DNA from: Cupriavidus pauculus
Lineage (GTDB): Bacteria > Pseudomonadota > Gammaproteobacteria > Burkholderiales > Burkholderiaceae
Length of the DNA: 64,000 nt
Direction of reading: 5' to 3'
Assembly: GCF_008693385.1 (NCBI RefSeq)
Contig: NZ_CP044065.1
Coordinates: 1,426,001 to 1,490,000, forward strand
Part shown: piece by piece, positions 35,321 through 43,944 of the stretch
Layout: each line of letters opens with the position of its first letter
Position numbering within the stretch: the stretch's first letter is position 1
Position numbers and translations under genes: made by a program
Notes under the pieces: generated by a model
The model's input: the letters and a program-made list of their open reading frames with translations, nothing else
Databases searched by the model: none
Told to the model about the DNA's origin: nothing

Positions 35321-36313
35321 TCAGTCCGCCGTGATGTGCTGTTCGGTAACGATCATCTTGCGCAGCGCGTACTCGTGCTGGATCACCTCGACGAACGCCG
35401 CGGGCGGCTTCGCTGCTGCATTGGCGCCATTGCGACGGAGCACGGCGATCAGCTCCGGACTCTGCACGGCCTGCAGATTGGCATCCGCAAGCCGTTTGGC
35501 GACGGCCGGGGGCAGGTTCTTTGGTCCCACCAGTCCGAACCACGCCATATTGTTCAGCTTCGGGAAACCGGCCTCGGCGTAGGTGGGTACGTCCGGCAAC
35601 TCCGGAATGCGGCTGCTCGACGCGACGGCGAGCGCGCGCAGCTTGCCGGCCTTGATAAAGGTCAGCGACGACGAGACGTTGTCGAACTGCGCGGTCACCT
35701 GGCCGGCAACGGTATCGTTGAGCGCCGGGCCCGAGCCGCGATACGGGATGTGATCCATCTGGGTATGGGTCAGGCTCTTGAACAACTCGCCGTCCAGATG
35801 CGCGATGCCGCCCACGCCGGAACTCGCATACGAGTATTTGCCGGGATTGGCCTTGAGCAGCGCGATGAATTCGGCGAGGTTCTTTGCGGGGACCTGCGGA
35901 TTGACGGTCAGCACATTGGGCACGAAGGCGACCAGACCGATCGGCGTGAAATCGGTAAGCGGATTGTAGGCCGGCTGGCGCGTGGTGAGCGGCGCGGTGG
36001 CCAGCGTGCTGACGGTGGCAACGCCCAGCGTATAGCCATCGGCCTCGGCCCGCGCCACTGCGGCCGCGCCCAGCATGCCGCCGGCACCGGCCCGGTTGTC
36101 CACCACGACCGGCTGGCCCAATCTGGCCGACAGTTCGCGGGCGAGTGCGCGACCGACGATGTCGGTGGTGCCGCCGGCCGGATACGGTACGATCAGCCGA
36201 ATCGGCTTGTCGGGAAACTCGGCGGCGGAGGCGGGCGTAACGGGCGCGAACGCGGCGAGGCAGGGCAGGCCGATCGCTACGGCGCGGCGGAACAGGGCGA
36301 TGGGATAGGGCAT
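35321..36313 (-). CDS. Bug/TctC-family periplasmic solute-binding protein (first of pair)
   Basis: 330 residues from the ATG at 36313. Signal peptide up to TPASA, then EFPDKPIRLIVPYPAGGTTD and YRGSGPALND, family hallmarks. It is immediately followed by the CitE-like lyase gene. Together with the next Bug gene it gives this operon two binding proteins but no transporter, a frequent arrangement in Burkholderiales. Ligand unknown. Confidence 0.92.
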   Translation of the reverse strand: MPYPIALFRRAVAIGLPCLAAFAPVTPASAAEFPDKPIRLIVPYPAGGTTDIVGRALARELSARLGQPVVVDNRAGAGGMLGAAAVARAEADGYTLGVATVSTLATAPLTTRQPAYNPLTDFTPIGLVAFVPNVLTVNPQVPAKNLAEFIALLKANPGKYSYASSGVGGIAHLDGELFKSLTHTQMDHIPYRGSGPALNDTVAGQVTAQFDNVSSSLTFIKAGKLRALAVASSSRIPELPDVPTYAEAGFPKLNNMAWFGLVGPKNLPPAVAKRLADANLQAVQSPELIAVLRRNGANAAAKPPAAFVEVIQHEYALRKMIVTEQHITAD

Positions 36314-36365
36314 GGCAGGGAAGAATGAAACGACGGAAAGCGTGCGCGCGGACTCGAGGTACCGC

Positions 36366-37337
36366 CTATTCCTTTGGCATCGCGGCGGCAAGCTTGCGCA
36401 TCATCTCCGCGCGGCCGGCGATGGCCTGGGTCCATGCCGCACCGGGCAGATATGCCAGCGCGGGCGCATCCTCGCCGGCACGCTTCAGGTACTCGGGGTC
36501 TTGCATGGTGGCCGCAATCGCTGCCTGCAGGCGTTCGCCGATATCCGGCGGCGTTCCGCGGGGCACGGCAAAGCCGCGTTCGGCCGGCATGACGTCGTTG
36601 AAGCCTTGCTCGTTGGCCGTGGGGATTTTCGGGAGCGCCGGCGAGCGCTGGTCCGCCATCTGGGCGAGCACCTTGAGCGGCACGGCCTCTTTTCCCGCTT
36701 CGCGCAATTCGCTTACCGTGATCGCGGCGAAATCGATATGACCGCCGAACAGCGCCGTCTTCGATTGCGTGGTGCCGTTGAACGGAATCTCGTTCATCTT
36801 CACGCCTGCGCTGCTGGCCAGCTGCATCAGCGCCAGATGGCCATTGGTACCGACGCCGTTATGCCCGAACGACAGCGACGACGGATGGGCCTTGAGGGCG
36901 CTCACGACGTCCTTGAGCGTCGCGTAGGGGCTGTCCTGCTTCGCCACGAGAATCGTCGGGTCGCTCATCACGCGGGCCACGAGCGTCAGCGCGGCTGGGT
37001 CGAAGCTGGTCTTGCGGTACAGCGGCGAGAATGCCATCGCAGGCAGATTCACCACGCCGATCGTGTAGCCGTCCTTGCGGGCGTTCATCAGGCTCAGGTT
37101 GGAAATCTCGCTGGCGGCACCGGGCTTGTTGACGACGATCAGGTTGGCGCGCGGCCCAAGGTGGCGCGCGATGACGGGTGCCATGGCACGGGCCATCGTG
37201 TCCGTGGCGCCGCCGGCGGCAAAGCCGACCAGCACCTGGATGGGGCGGTCGTCGGGCCATTCCGCCAGCGCGATCGAGGGAAGGGCGAGGGCGGCGCAGA
37301 ACAGCGAGGCTGCCGAGGCAAGGTGCGGGAAGCGCAT
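36366..37337 (-). CDS. Bug/TctC-family periplasmic solute-binding protein (second of pair)
   Basis: 323 residues from the ATG at 37337, which has AAGGAG seven bases upstream. Signal peptide RFPHLASAASLFCAALALPS, then DRPIQVLVGFAAGGATDTMAR. It is less similar to the other Bug proteins in this window, with FNGTTQSKTAL in place of the usual YRG loop. It is first in the leftward operon and divergent from the LysR gene at 37466, which probably controls it. Confidence 0.92.
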   Translation of the reverse strand: MRFPHLASAASLFCAALALPSIALAEWPDDRPIQVLVGFAAGGATDTMARAMAPVIARHLGPRANLIVVNKPGAASEISNLSLMNARKDGYTIGVVNLPAMAFSPLYRKTSFDPAALTLVARVMSDPTILVAKQDSPYATLKDVVSALKAHPSSLSFGHNGVGTNGHLALMQLASSAGVKMNEIPFNGTTQSKTALFGGHIDFAAITVSELREAGKEAVPLKVLAQMADQRSPALPKIPTANEQGFNDVMPAERGFAVPRGTPPDIGERLQAAIAATMQDPEYLKRAGEDAPALAYLPGAAWTQAIAGRAEMMRKLAAAMPKE

Positions 37338-37465
37338 GCAATCTCCTTGGGGCATCGAACCTGCCCGATGCATGGAGATTACGGAGTGGACGTCCGGAGA
37401 AAAAGCGAAGAATCTTCACCCCTCCCCATGCATAAAGCGAATGTGCGGACGAAAGGAACCCGGAA

Positions 37466-38377
37466 TTGACCATCAAGCAGCTCGAAGCCTTCTTCTGGGC
37501 CGCCAAACTCGGCAGCTTCTCGCTGGCCGCCGCGCGGCTTTGTGTCACCCAGTCGTCGCTGTCCAAGCGTATTGCCGAGCTGGAAGCCGATCTGGGCAAG
37601 CCGCTGTTCGACCGTGCGGGCCAGCGGGCGGTGATTACCGACGCCGGCGTTCGGCTGCTCGAGCACGCGGGCCGCATGCTCGAACTCGAAAGCCTGATCC
37701 GCTCGGACCTCGACACGCAGGGCACGTTGCGTGGATCGTGCCGGTTCGGCATCAGTGAGCTGGTGGCATCGACGTGGTTCCCGGCGTTCGTCGCCCGCGT
37801 GCGGCGCGAGCATCCGGATCTGGTGCTGGAGCCGCATGTGGAGTTGACCAGCAAGCTCGAGCGGATGCTGGAGCGGGGCGAACTCGATTTCGCGATCGTG
37901 CCGGGCCCCTCGGCGTCGCCCAACCTCTCGCACGAGAAGGTCGGCGAGCTGGAATACCGGTGGATGGCATCGCCCGAACGGCTGCCTGCCGGCACGGTGC
38001 TGACGCCCGCGCATTTCAGCGAGCATCCCATGATCACGCTCAGCGCCGACGCCAGACTCTCGCGCGAAGTGGAACGCTGGCGCGCGCACGTCGGCGTGGC
38101 CATTCCGCACGCACTCGTCTGCAACAGCCTTGCGGCGTTGATCACGCTGGTGATGGCGGGCGTGGGCATCAGTACGTTTCCCACGGCCTACGTGGCGCCA
38201 TTCCTGGCATCGGGCAGACTGGTCGCGTTAGTCAGCGATCCGCCGCCGTACAACCTGAACTATTGCTTCCACTGGCGTACCGACGACCCGCGAGCGGTGG
38301 TCCGCGTCCTCCGCGAGATCGTCCGCGCCGAGGCGAATTTCCTGATGCCTTCACCGCTGTGGCCGGCTGCGACATAG
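37466..38377 (+). CDS. LysR-family regulator with TTG start
   Basis: 303 residues. It starts with TTG at 37466, with AAAGGAA nine bases upstream; no ATG fits, since the helix-turn-helix begins at once (KQLEAFFWAAKLGSFSLAAA, VTQSSLSKRIAELEADLG). The LysR effector domain follows. It is divergent from the two-Bug operon across 128 bases and probably its regulator. Confidence 0.92.
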   Translation: MTIKQLEAFFWAAKLGSFSLAAARLCVTQSSLSKRIAELEADLGKPLFDRAGQRAVITDAGVRLLEHAGRMLELESLIRSDLDTQGTLRGSCRFGISELVASTWFPAFVARVRREHPDLVLEPHVELTSKLERMLERGELDFAIVPGPSASPNLSHEKVGELEYRWMASPERLPAGTVLTPAHFSEHPMITLSADARLSREVERWRAHVGVAIPHALVCNSLAALITLVMAGVGISTFPTAYVAPFLASGRLVALVSDPPPYNLNYCFHWRTDDPRAVVRVLREIVRAEANFLMPSPLWPAAT

Positions 38378-38440
38378 CGATGTGGACAGTGACGGTTCGC
38401 CGACTCACACCCATCTTCCCAACGATACCGAAAGCACTGG

Positions 38441-39286
38441 ATGTCAGCCCATTCGCCTTCTCGTGCAGCACCGCGCAACAAGTCGACGCAGCTGTTCTGG
38501 CACGACCCGAGTATGCCTTTCGTCGAGAGCCGCCGTGCCTGCCATAGCCGAGCCTGCTACAAGCCGCACCAGCATCCCACCTTTTCCATTGGCGCCGTCG
38601 ACGACGGCCACAGTGTCTTCGACGGCGGCACCGACGGTCCGGTCGCGCTGCACCCCGGCACGCTCGTATTCGTGCCCGCGACACGCGTGCACGCCTGCAA
38701 CCCGGCACCGGAAGCGGCTTGGAGCTACCAGATGCTGCACCTGGACGCGGCCTGGCTCCAGGCCGTCCGGATGGAGTACGCGCAGGCCCACCCGCTAGCT
38801 GCCGAGCCAATAAGGATCGTGGCCGACCCGTCGGCCTACGCACGGTTCTGCGAACTCAACGCGTTGCTGTTCTCCGAGGCACGCCCGTGCGAGAAAGAAG
38901 CCGCGTTGATCATGTTCATCGGCGACTGCGACACGGGGCAGGGCCTGCGCATCGAAGCGCCAGACGCGCCGTCGAACCTGCTCGCGCAAATCCGGCCAGC
39001 CCTCGATTGCCTTCGCACCGCGCCCGCTTCCAACATGCCTTTGGACGAACTGGCGCAACTGGCGGAGATGAGTCGCTACCAGCTGATCCGCGCTTTCCGC
39101 GCAGTCACCGGCCTGACGCCGCATGCGTGGCAACTGAGCCAACGCATCAATCTGGCAAGGGAGCGGATTCGGGCCGGAGACCGCATCGCGGACGTGGCGC
39201 AGGACCTCGGCTTTGCCGATCAGGCGCATTTTCAGCGGGTTTTCAAGGCGCATGCGGGCATCACGCCAGGCCGCTTCCGCGCGTAG
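38441..39286 (+). CDS. AraC-family regulator with AraC-binding N-terminus
   Basis: 281 residues. An N-terminal cupin-like sensor domain (HQHPTFSIGAVDDG, HPGTLVFVPATRVHACNP) and a C-terminal pair of helix-turn-helix motifs (LAEMSRYQLIRAFRAVTG, DVAQDLGFADQAHFQRVFKA). It sits directly before a LysE exporter on the same strand, a common regulator-exporter pair in which the exported amino acid or analogue is the effector. Confidence 0.92.
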   Translation: MSAHSPSRAAPRNKSTQLFWHDPSMPFVESRRACHSRACYKPHQHPTFSIGAVDDGHSVFDGGTDGPVALHPGTLVFVPATRVHACNPAPEAAWSYQMLHLDAAWLQAVRMEYAQAHPLAAEPIRIVADPSAYARFCELNALLFSEARPCEKEAALIMFIGDCDTGQGLRIEAPDAPSNLLAQIRPALDCLRTAPASNMPLDELAQLAEMSRYQLIRAFRAVTGLTPHAWQLSQRINLARERIRAGDRIADVAQDLGFADQAHFQRVFKAHAGITPGRFRA

Positions 39287-39374
39287 CAGCGGAAACGGTA
39301 CGACTGCAATTTCCTTCAATACAGAGCGCGCCGCGTTCGGCACACTGCGAGAAAGGTTCGCAGGTGTAAATTGA

Positions 39375-40016
39375 ATGCAGCAGTTCTTGATGATCGCCGC
39401 AGCCCATTTCCTGGCGCTGCTGTCTCCCGGCCCTGACTTCTTCCTGATCGCCCGAACATCCCTGTCGGCTGGATGGCGCATCGCCAGCGGCGCCTGTCTT
39501 GGCATCGCCATCGCCAATGGGGTGTTCATCGTTGCGGCATTCGCCGGCACCGCCGTGCTGCGGCCGGACACGACCGTGTTCGTGGTTCTGCAGTTGGCCG
39601 GCTGCGCCTATTTGCTCTATATCGGCGCGCTGTTCGTGCGGTGCGCCGGCAGCAATGACCTCAGGGGGGCGGCATCCGTTGGCCGGGACGCGCCGCTCAC
39701 GCATCCACTCGTCGCCTGGCGACGTGCCGCCGGCATGGGGTTCGTCTCTGGCATCCTCAACCCGAAGAACGCGCTGTTCTATGCCAGTCTGGCCGCGATG
39801 CTGACAGGTCCGCACGCCAGTGAGGGGTGGAAGGCGCTCTACGGGACTTGGATGTTCAGTGTGGTGCTGCTTTACGACCTGGCGATAGCTGTCCTGATTG
39901 GCCACCAGCGCGTGCTGCGGCGCTTTGCACGGATGCTGCCTTGGCTGGAACGCATTTCCGGGCTAATTCTGATCCTGCTCGCACTTGGCGTGATCACGGT
40001 GCTTTTGCTGCGTTGA
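39375..40016 (+). CDS. LysE/RhtB family amino-acid exporter
   Basis: 213-residue membrane protein with six predicted membrane segments. Seen: the family start FLALLSPGPDFFLIARTSL with the conserved PGP, and GFVSGILNPKNALFYASL. It exports an amino acid or homoserine lactone-like compound; substrate unknown. It follows the AraC gene by 88 bases. Confidence 0.93.
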   Translation: MQQFLMIAAAHFLALLSPGPDFFLIARTSLSAGWRIASGACLGIAIANGVFIVAAFAGTAVLRPDTTVFVVLQLAGCAYLLYIGALFVRCAGSNDLRGAASVGRDAPLTHPLVAWRRAAGMGFVSGILNPKNALFYASLAAMLTGPHASEGWKALYGTWMFSVVLLYDLAIAVLIGHQRVLRRFARMLPWLERISGLILILLALGVITVLLLR

Positions 40017-40147
40017 GCCATGCCACCGCAGCTGGGAGCCGTCTCTTGTCTCCAACACCCCACTTCACGACACTGCTGCTCCGAGATGCGTTCTGCTAGG
40101 CTCTCCGCCGATAGAACCTGCCAAGGCCGCGTCGCCCCTGATAAAAC

Positions 40148-40975
40148 ATGCCGAGACTCGATCCACGGTTGTCCCTTCTCGCGGTAATAACTGCTGTCGC
40201 CGGCTGCGCGACGCAGCCGGTCGAGCCGCTAACCGACGCAGAGGCAGGCAATATCGCCACCGTATTTTTCGCCGAAAAGGCGCGCTCGAGTCTGGCTCGC
40301 GACTACTGGCGGCAGGAGCGGATGAAGTGGGCAGTGAGCTGTGTGGGCGGATGGAGCGCTGGGGACATGGGCCAACGGCTCGTTCCCGCCCTTCGTCGCG
40401 AGCTGACGGAGGACGAACTGCATCAGGCACGGCGGTTTCTCGCGACACCCACCGGCCAACTCTATGCGGAGCAGGCCGTGTACCGGGCCCCGCGCGCGGC
40501 CTTGACGCCCGAGCAGTCCGTCGACATGCGCGTGTTCGCCGAATCCGACGCTGGGCGCAAGCTCATGAACCCTGCCACTGTCAGCCAGATGGTCCACGAA
40601 CTCGCATCGGCGTCAGGGGCTACCTTGGAGGCTTGCAAGACGCGGCATGCGTCGGCACCCGGGCCAAGCGTCGAGCCGATCACCGACCCTCGTATCCTGG
40701 AGCGAGCGATAGGCGAGATCGCCTGCACAAGACCGACCCCCTCGTACCCCAGAGAGGCCATCCGAGACGACCAGACCGGCAAAGCCAACGTCCGCGTCTG
40801 GATCAACCCGCAAGGCATCGTGTTCATGACCTTGGTCGTCAAGTCCTCGAACTTTCAAGCGCTGGACGACGCTGCAGAGAGAGCGGTGCAAGCGATGCGA
40901 TGCGCACCGTTCATCCACGAGGGCAAGGCAATTTCGGTCACGGCCATCCAGCCCATCAGCTTCGAGCTGCGCTGA
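40148..40975 (+). CDS. Lipoprotein with DUF2059-like middle and TonB-like C-terminus
   Basis: 275 residues. A lipobox AVAGC places Cys20 as the lipidated residue. A helical middle (about residues 60-140, TEDELHQARRFLATPTGQLY) resembles DUF2059. The C-terminus (about 195-275) has the TonB C-terminal pattern SYPREAIRDDQTGKANVRV, without the proline-rich periplasmic spacer of TonB. Four cysteines are in the mature part. It is not an energy transducer by layout; function unknown. It is the last core-like gene before the accessory region. Confidence 0.8.
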   Translation: MPRLDPRLSLLAVITAVAGCATQPVEPLTDAEAGNIATVFFAEKARSSLARDYWRQERMKWAVSCVGGWSAGDMGQRLVPALRRELTEDELHQARRFLATPTGQLYAEQAVYRAPRAALTPEQSVDMRVFAESDAGRKLMNPATVSQMVHELASASGATLEACKTRHASAPGPSVEPITDPRILERAIGEIACTRPTPSYPREAIRDDQTGKANVRVWINPQGIVFMTLVVKSSNFQALDDAAERAVQAMRCAPFIHEGKAISVTAIQPISFELR

Positions 40976-41399
40976 CTAGTAGTTTTAGAGCGTGGTGGGC
41001 TGTATTGCCGTGACAGGCGACTCATCGAACGTCCGCGCAAAACACTAAACTTCGATACACCGGCAGAACGATTCCATCATGCTGTTGCATCGACCGGTTG
41101 ACTCCACAGCCGGAAGCCGCCGGTCATTCGACATGAGGTGCAACCTGAGTCGTGTCATCGTCCGACACCTTGGCCAGCGGACTTTGGCGCATCGCGCGCT
41201 CGAGATCGAGGCGGTTGATCTGTCGCTGACGACGCGCATTCGGCGGAACAGGTGGAGCGCCTGGCGGCACGCCTGACATGGTTCGTGACGGCCCCTCTTG
41301 ATGGCGGTTGTCGCGTAGCGCCCGTACCTTCTGCGCGACCTCCAGTACGTGGCCGAGCCGTATGTTCGCGACGATCGCGTCTTGGTCGAGGGCTGATCC
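40976..41399. other. Intergenic stretch with IS remnant, entry to accessory region
   Basis: About 420 bases with no intact gene. The first 130 bases show nothing recognisable. From 41111 to 41346 the sequence matches the C-terminal part of the ISNCY-type transposase remnant at 51528-51761. Confidence 0.6.
41111..41346 (-). pseudogene. ISNCY-type transposase remnant (C-terminal fragment, left copy)
   Basis: Closely similar base by base to 51528-51761, including runs such as CATCGTCCGACACC and GGCGGCACGCCTGACATGGT. The minus-strand frame encodes the same tail as the right copy but is broken. Only the last 75 or so codons remain. With the right copy it brackets the accessory region in the same orientation. 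Confidence 0.75.
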
Positions 41400-41427
41400 T
41401 TATTGCTACCAATTTTAGTAGCAATAA
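41400..41427. promoter_or_regulatory. Perfect inverted repeat before the HTH gene
   Basis: TTATTGCTAC and GTAGCAATAA form a perfect 10-bp dyad with an 8-base spacer. The right arm runs into AAGGAG, the ribosome site of the next gene. This suggests an operator for the DNA-binding protein encoded directly downstream, or an RNA hairpin hiding the ribosome site. Confidence 0.6.
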
Positions 41428-41445
41428 GGAGTATTTGGTCTTAGA

Positions 41446-41880
41446 ATGTGCGCTATGCATGGAAACACATACACGGTTGAGGAAGTAGCCAGACAACTGA
41501 AGTTGCACGTCAAGACAGTGCTGCGCCATATCAAGGAAGGGCGCCTGCGCGCCTCTAAGATCGGTAAGTCCTATCGGATCTCCGGTAAAGACTTGGATGG
41601 CTTTGCTGGTTTGGCGGCACCGACGTCCGAGCAGGGCAGAGTCGTAGTACGCACGACGAGCATCATCGATGTGCCGAAGATTTCGGCGACATTTGCCGAC
41701 CGCATTGCAATCAGCCTTCAGGCTTTACTGATCAGCCGGCAGGAACGCGACGGGCCGATGCACGTTGATACGGTTTACAACCCGCTTGAGGGCGATCTGA
41801 AAATCATCGTGGTTGGGTCACCCAAGGACGCCGCAACCGTGCTGGAGGCGCTCGCGTCTTTCCTGGACGCGGCGCGATGA
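41446..41880 (+). CDS. Excisionase-family (HTH_17) DNA-binding protein
   Basis: 144 residues. An N-terminal MerR-like winged helix (YTVEEVARQLKLHVKTVLRH, IKEGRLRASKIGKSYRISGKDL) of the kind found in excisionases and small regulators, then a C-terminal domain of about 80 residues with no recognised family (VVVRTTSIIDVPKISATFAD and VDTVYNPLEGDLKIIVVGSP), which may sense a ligand. ATG at 41446; an ATG at 41455 is the alternative. The stop overlaps the hydrolase start as ATGA. Probable regulator of the five-gene operon, acting at the dyad just upstream. Confidence 0.85.
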   Translation: MCAMHGNTYTVEEVARQLKLHVKTVLRHIKEGRLRASKIGKSYRISGKDLDGFAGLAAPTSEQGRVVVRTTSIIDVPKISATFADRIAISLQALLISRQERDGPMHVDTVYNPLEGDLKIIVVGSPKDAATVLEALASFLDAAR

Positions 41881-42746
41881 TGGCGATGTTCAAGACGAAC
41901 CATGCCGAACGCGTGGCCTTGACGCGCTATCGCGAGCTGCTGGACGAATGGGACATCACTCATACCCAGCGCATGGTGCCGAGTGGTACCGGAGAAACCT
42001 TCGTGCTCTCATGCGGCCCTGTCGACGGGCCGCCGCTGGTGCTGCTGCACGGTGCCCAGGCCAACTCGGCTAGCTGGCTGGCGGATGCGGCCACATGGTC
42101 GCAGCAGTTCCGTGTCCATATCCTCGACATTCCAGGTGAACCCGGCCTGAGTACGGCTTCCCGTCTTGTCCCGATCGATGGCGCGGCCGTGCCCTGGCTC
42201 GACGAAGTGATGGACGCGCTGGGACTGGCGAAGGCCTCCTTCGTTGGCATTTCACTTGGCGCGTGGATAGCGTTGAACTTCGCGATATCGCGTCCTGCGC
42301 GGGTCGCGCAGTTGGCCCTCATCTCGCCTGCGGGCATAGGGCGGCAGCGTCCATTCCTGCTCAAGGCCTGGCCTTATCTAATGCTCGGACAGTGGGGGCT
42401 GCGCAGGATCCGCACCATGGTCATCGGTCCTGTTGCCGGCAAGCTGTCGCCTTTCCATGCCAAGGTTGCAGCGCTCATGGAGTACATCGGCTTGCATGTG
42501 CGCATCCGGCCCTTCGTGCTACCAAGATTCAGCGATGCCGCGCTGCGTTCGCTGGGCATGCCGGTCGTGGCCGTGCTGGCGGGAAAAGACGTGCTGCTTG
42601 ACTCCGGCCACACCCAGGCTCGGCTTCAACAGTGTGTGCCGCACGCCCGTATCCACTGGAGGCAGGACGCTTTTCACTTCATTCCCCGTGAAGCGGCAAC
42701 CATCCATTCATTCCTCCTCGCGCCTCAGACGCGCAGAGCATCATGA
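41877..42746 (+). CDS. Alpha/beta hydrolase
   Basis: 289 residues with the alpha/beta hydrolase fold: oxyanion region LVLLHGAQANSASW, nucleophile elbow VGISLGAW (Ser in GxSxG), a C-terminal acid in LAGKDVLLDSG and His in QDAFHFIPRE. No signal peptide, so cytoplasmic. It overlaps both neighbours by four bases (ATGA). Within the operon it could be an esterase, lactonase or amidase; no specific class can be read. Confidence 0.9.
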   Translation: MMAMFKTNHAERVALTRYRELLDEWDITHTQRMVPSGTGETFVLSCGPVDGPPLVLLHGAQANSASWLADAATWSQQFRVHILDIPGEPGLSTASRLVPIDGAAVPWLDEVMDALGLAKASFVGISLGAWIALNFAISRPARVAQLALISPAGIGRQRPFLLKAWPYLMLGQWGLRRIRTMVIGPVAGKLSPFHAKVAALMEYIGLHVRIRPFVLPRFSDAALRSLGMPVVAVLAGKDVLLDSGHTQARLQQCVPHARIHWRQDAFHFIPREAATIHSFLLAPQTRRAS

Positions 42747-43111
42747 GAAGCGTGATCGTCCAGTTCGGCTCGACCCGGGTATTGCATTGCCCCGCCGAGG
42801 AAGAGCGTATTGCCAGCGAAGGCGATACGGACGCCGTCCTCGGCGCAGCGTGGGAGCATCGCGCGCATCTGGTGGCCATCGATACAAGCCGCCTGGACGA
42901 TGCCTTCTTCGATTTGTCGTCCGGACTGGCGGGCCGCATTGTCCAACGCTTCGTGAACTATCGCATACCGCTCGCCATCCTCGGCGATATCGGTCCCCAC
43001 CTGCATAGGAGTCGGGCACTTGCAGACTATTTGCGGGAATCCAATCGTGGCAGCGCCGTTTGGTTTCTTGACAGTCTCACGGATCTGGAAACCCGACTCC
43101 TGGAGAAGTAG
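42743..43111 (+). CDS. DUF4180 domain protein
   Basis: 122 residues fitting the DUF4180 pattern: EEERIASEGDTDAVLGAAWE, a middle LDDAFFDLSSGLAGRIVQRF and VNYRIPLAILGDIGPHL. DUF4180 proteins are small cytoplasmic proteins of unknown biochemical role that often sit near small-molecule or stress genes. It overlaps the hydrolase by four bases; two bases separate it from the beta-lactamase gene. Confidence 0.85.
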   Translation: MRSVIVQFGSTRVLHCPAEEERIASEGDTDAVLGAAWEHRAHLVAIDTSRLDDAFFDLSSGLAGRIVQRFVNYRIPLAILGDIGPHLHRSRALADYLRESNRGSAVWFLDSLTDLETRLLEK

Positions 43112-43113
43112 AA

Positions 43114-43944
43114 ATGCGTAAGACATCGATTTTTGCGCTCCTGATCGTAAGTGGACTTCTTTCGACCGCGGCGTCGGCGCGGACGATATGCACGATCGTC
43201 GCCGATGCGTCGAAGAGCGGTGCCGTCCTTCAGAGTGGAGACTGCACCAGCCGGGTCACGCCGGCCTCCACCTTCAAGATCGCCATCAGCCTGATGGGTT
43301 TCGATGCAGGTGTCTTGCAGGACGAGCACACGCCGGCGTGGCCATATCAGCCGGGATATCCAGATTGGGGCGGCGATGCCTGGCGCCAATCCACCGACGC
43401 CAGCCGATGGATGCAGTATTCGGTAGTCTGGTTCTCACAGCGCGTGGCGCACCAGCTGGGAGAGGCAAAATTCCAACGCTATGCGCGCGACTTCGGCTAT
43501 GGCAACCACGATGTGTCGGGGGAACCGGGCAAGCGCAATGGAATGGAGGGGGCCTGGATCAATTCATCGCTGCGCATATCGCCGTCGGAGCAGATTGTCT
43601 TCCTGCGCAGGCTGGTGAACCGGCAACTGCCCGTCAGCGCGCACGCGTATGAAATGACCGGCAGGATCACACTGATTGCGGCTGCACTGGACGGGTGGGA
43701 AATCCACGGCAAGACCGGTACGGGTTCACCGGGTTCGGATGGTCGCTACGATCCGGCACATGCCTATGGCTGGTTTGTGGGTTGGGCCATCAAGGGAGGC
43801 CAGAAACGCCTGTTCGCGCGCCTCATCCAGGATGACAAGCCTACTCAGCCCAACGCCGGACTGCGAGCCCGCGATAGCCTGCTGGCGGACTTTCCCGTAC
43901 TGGTGGAGGCAATGGACGACAATCGCGCGAGTCGCCAGCGATGA
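43114..43944 (+). CDS. Class D (OXA-type) beta-lactamase
   Basis: Periplasmic serine hydrolase that opens beta-lactam rings. 276 residues with signal peptide to about residue 22. All class D motifs are present: Ser52-Thr-Phe-Lys55 (STFK, the nucleophile and the carbamylated lysine), Ser103-Val-Val105 (SxV), Tyr129-Gly-Asn131 (YGN), Trp148 before the INSSLRIS helix, and Lys200-Thr-Gly202 (KTG). Length is normal. GGAGAAG lies before the ATG. It is not close enough to name a known OXA group by eye. It is the fourth gene of a coupled operon and overlaps the acyltransferase gene by four bases. Substrate range unknown. Confidence 0.93.
   Translation: MRKTSIFALLIVSGLLSTAASARTICTIVADASKSGAVLQSGDCTSRVTPASTFKIAISLMGFDAGVLQDEHTPAWPYQPGYPDWGGDAWRQSTDASRWMQYSVVWFSQRVAHQLGEAKFQRYARDFGYGNHDVSGEPGKRNGMEGAWINSSLRISPSEQIVFLRRLVNRQLPVSAHAYEMTGRITLIAAALDGWEIHGKTGTGSPGSDGRYDPAHAYGWFVGWAIKGGQKRLFARLIQDDKPTQPNAGLRARDSLLADFPVLVEAMDDNRASRQR

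Noticed and set aside
36859-38184. Long minus-strand frame over the LysR and Bug genes
   Set aside because: It overlaps two clear genes and has no recognisable domain.
41446-41880. True excisionase of a mobile element
   Set aside because: No integrase or attachment site adjoins; the extra C-terminal domain fits a regulator better.
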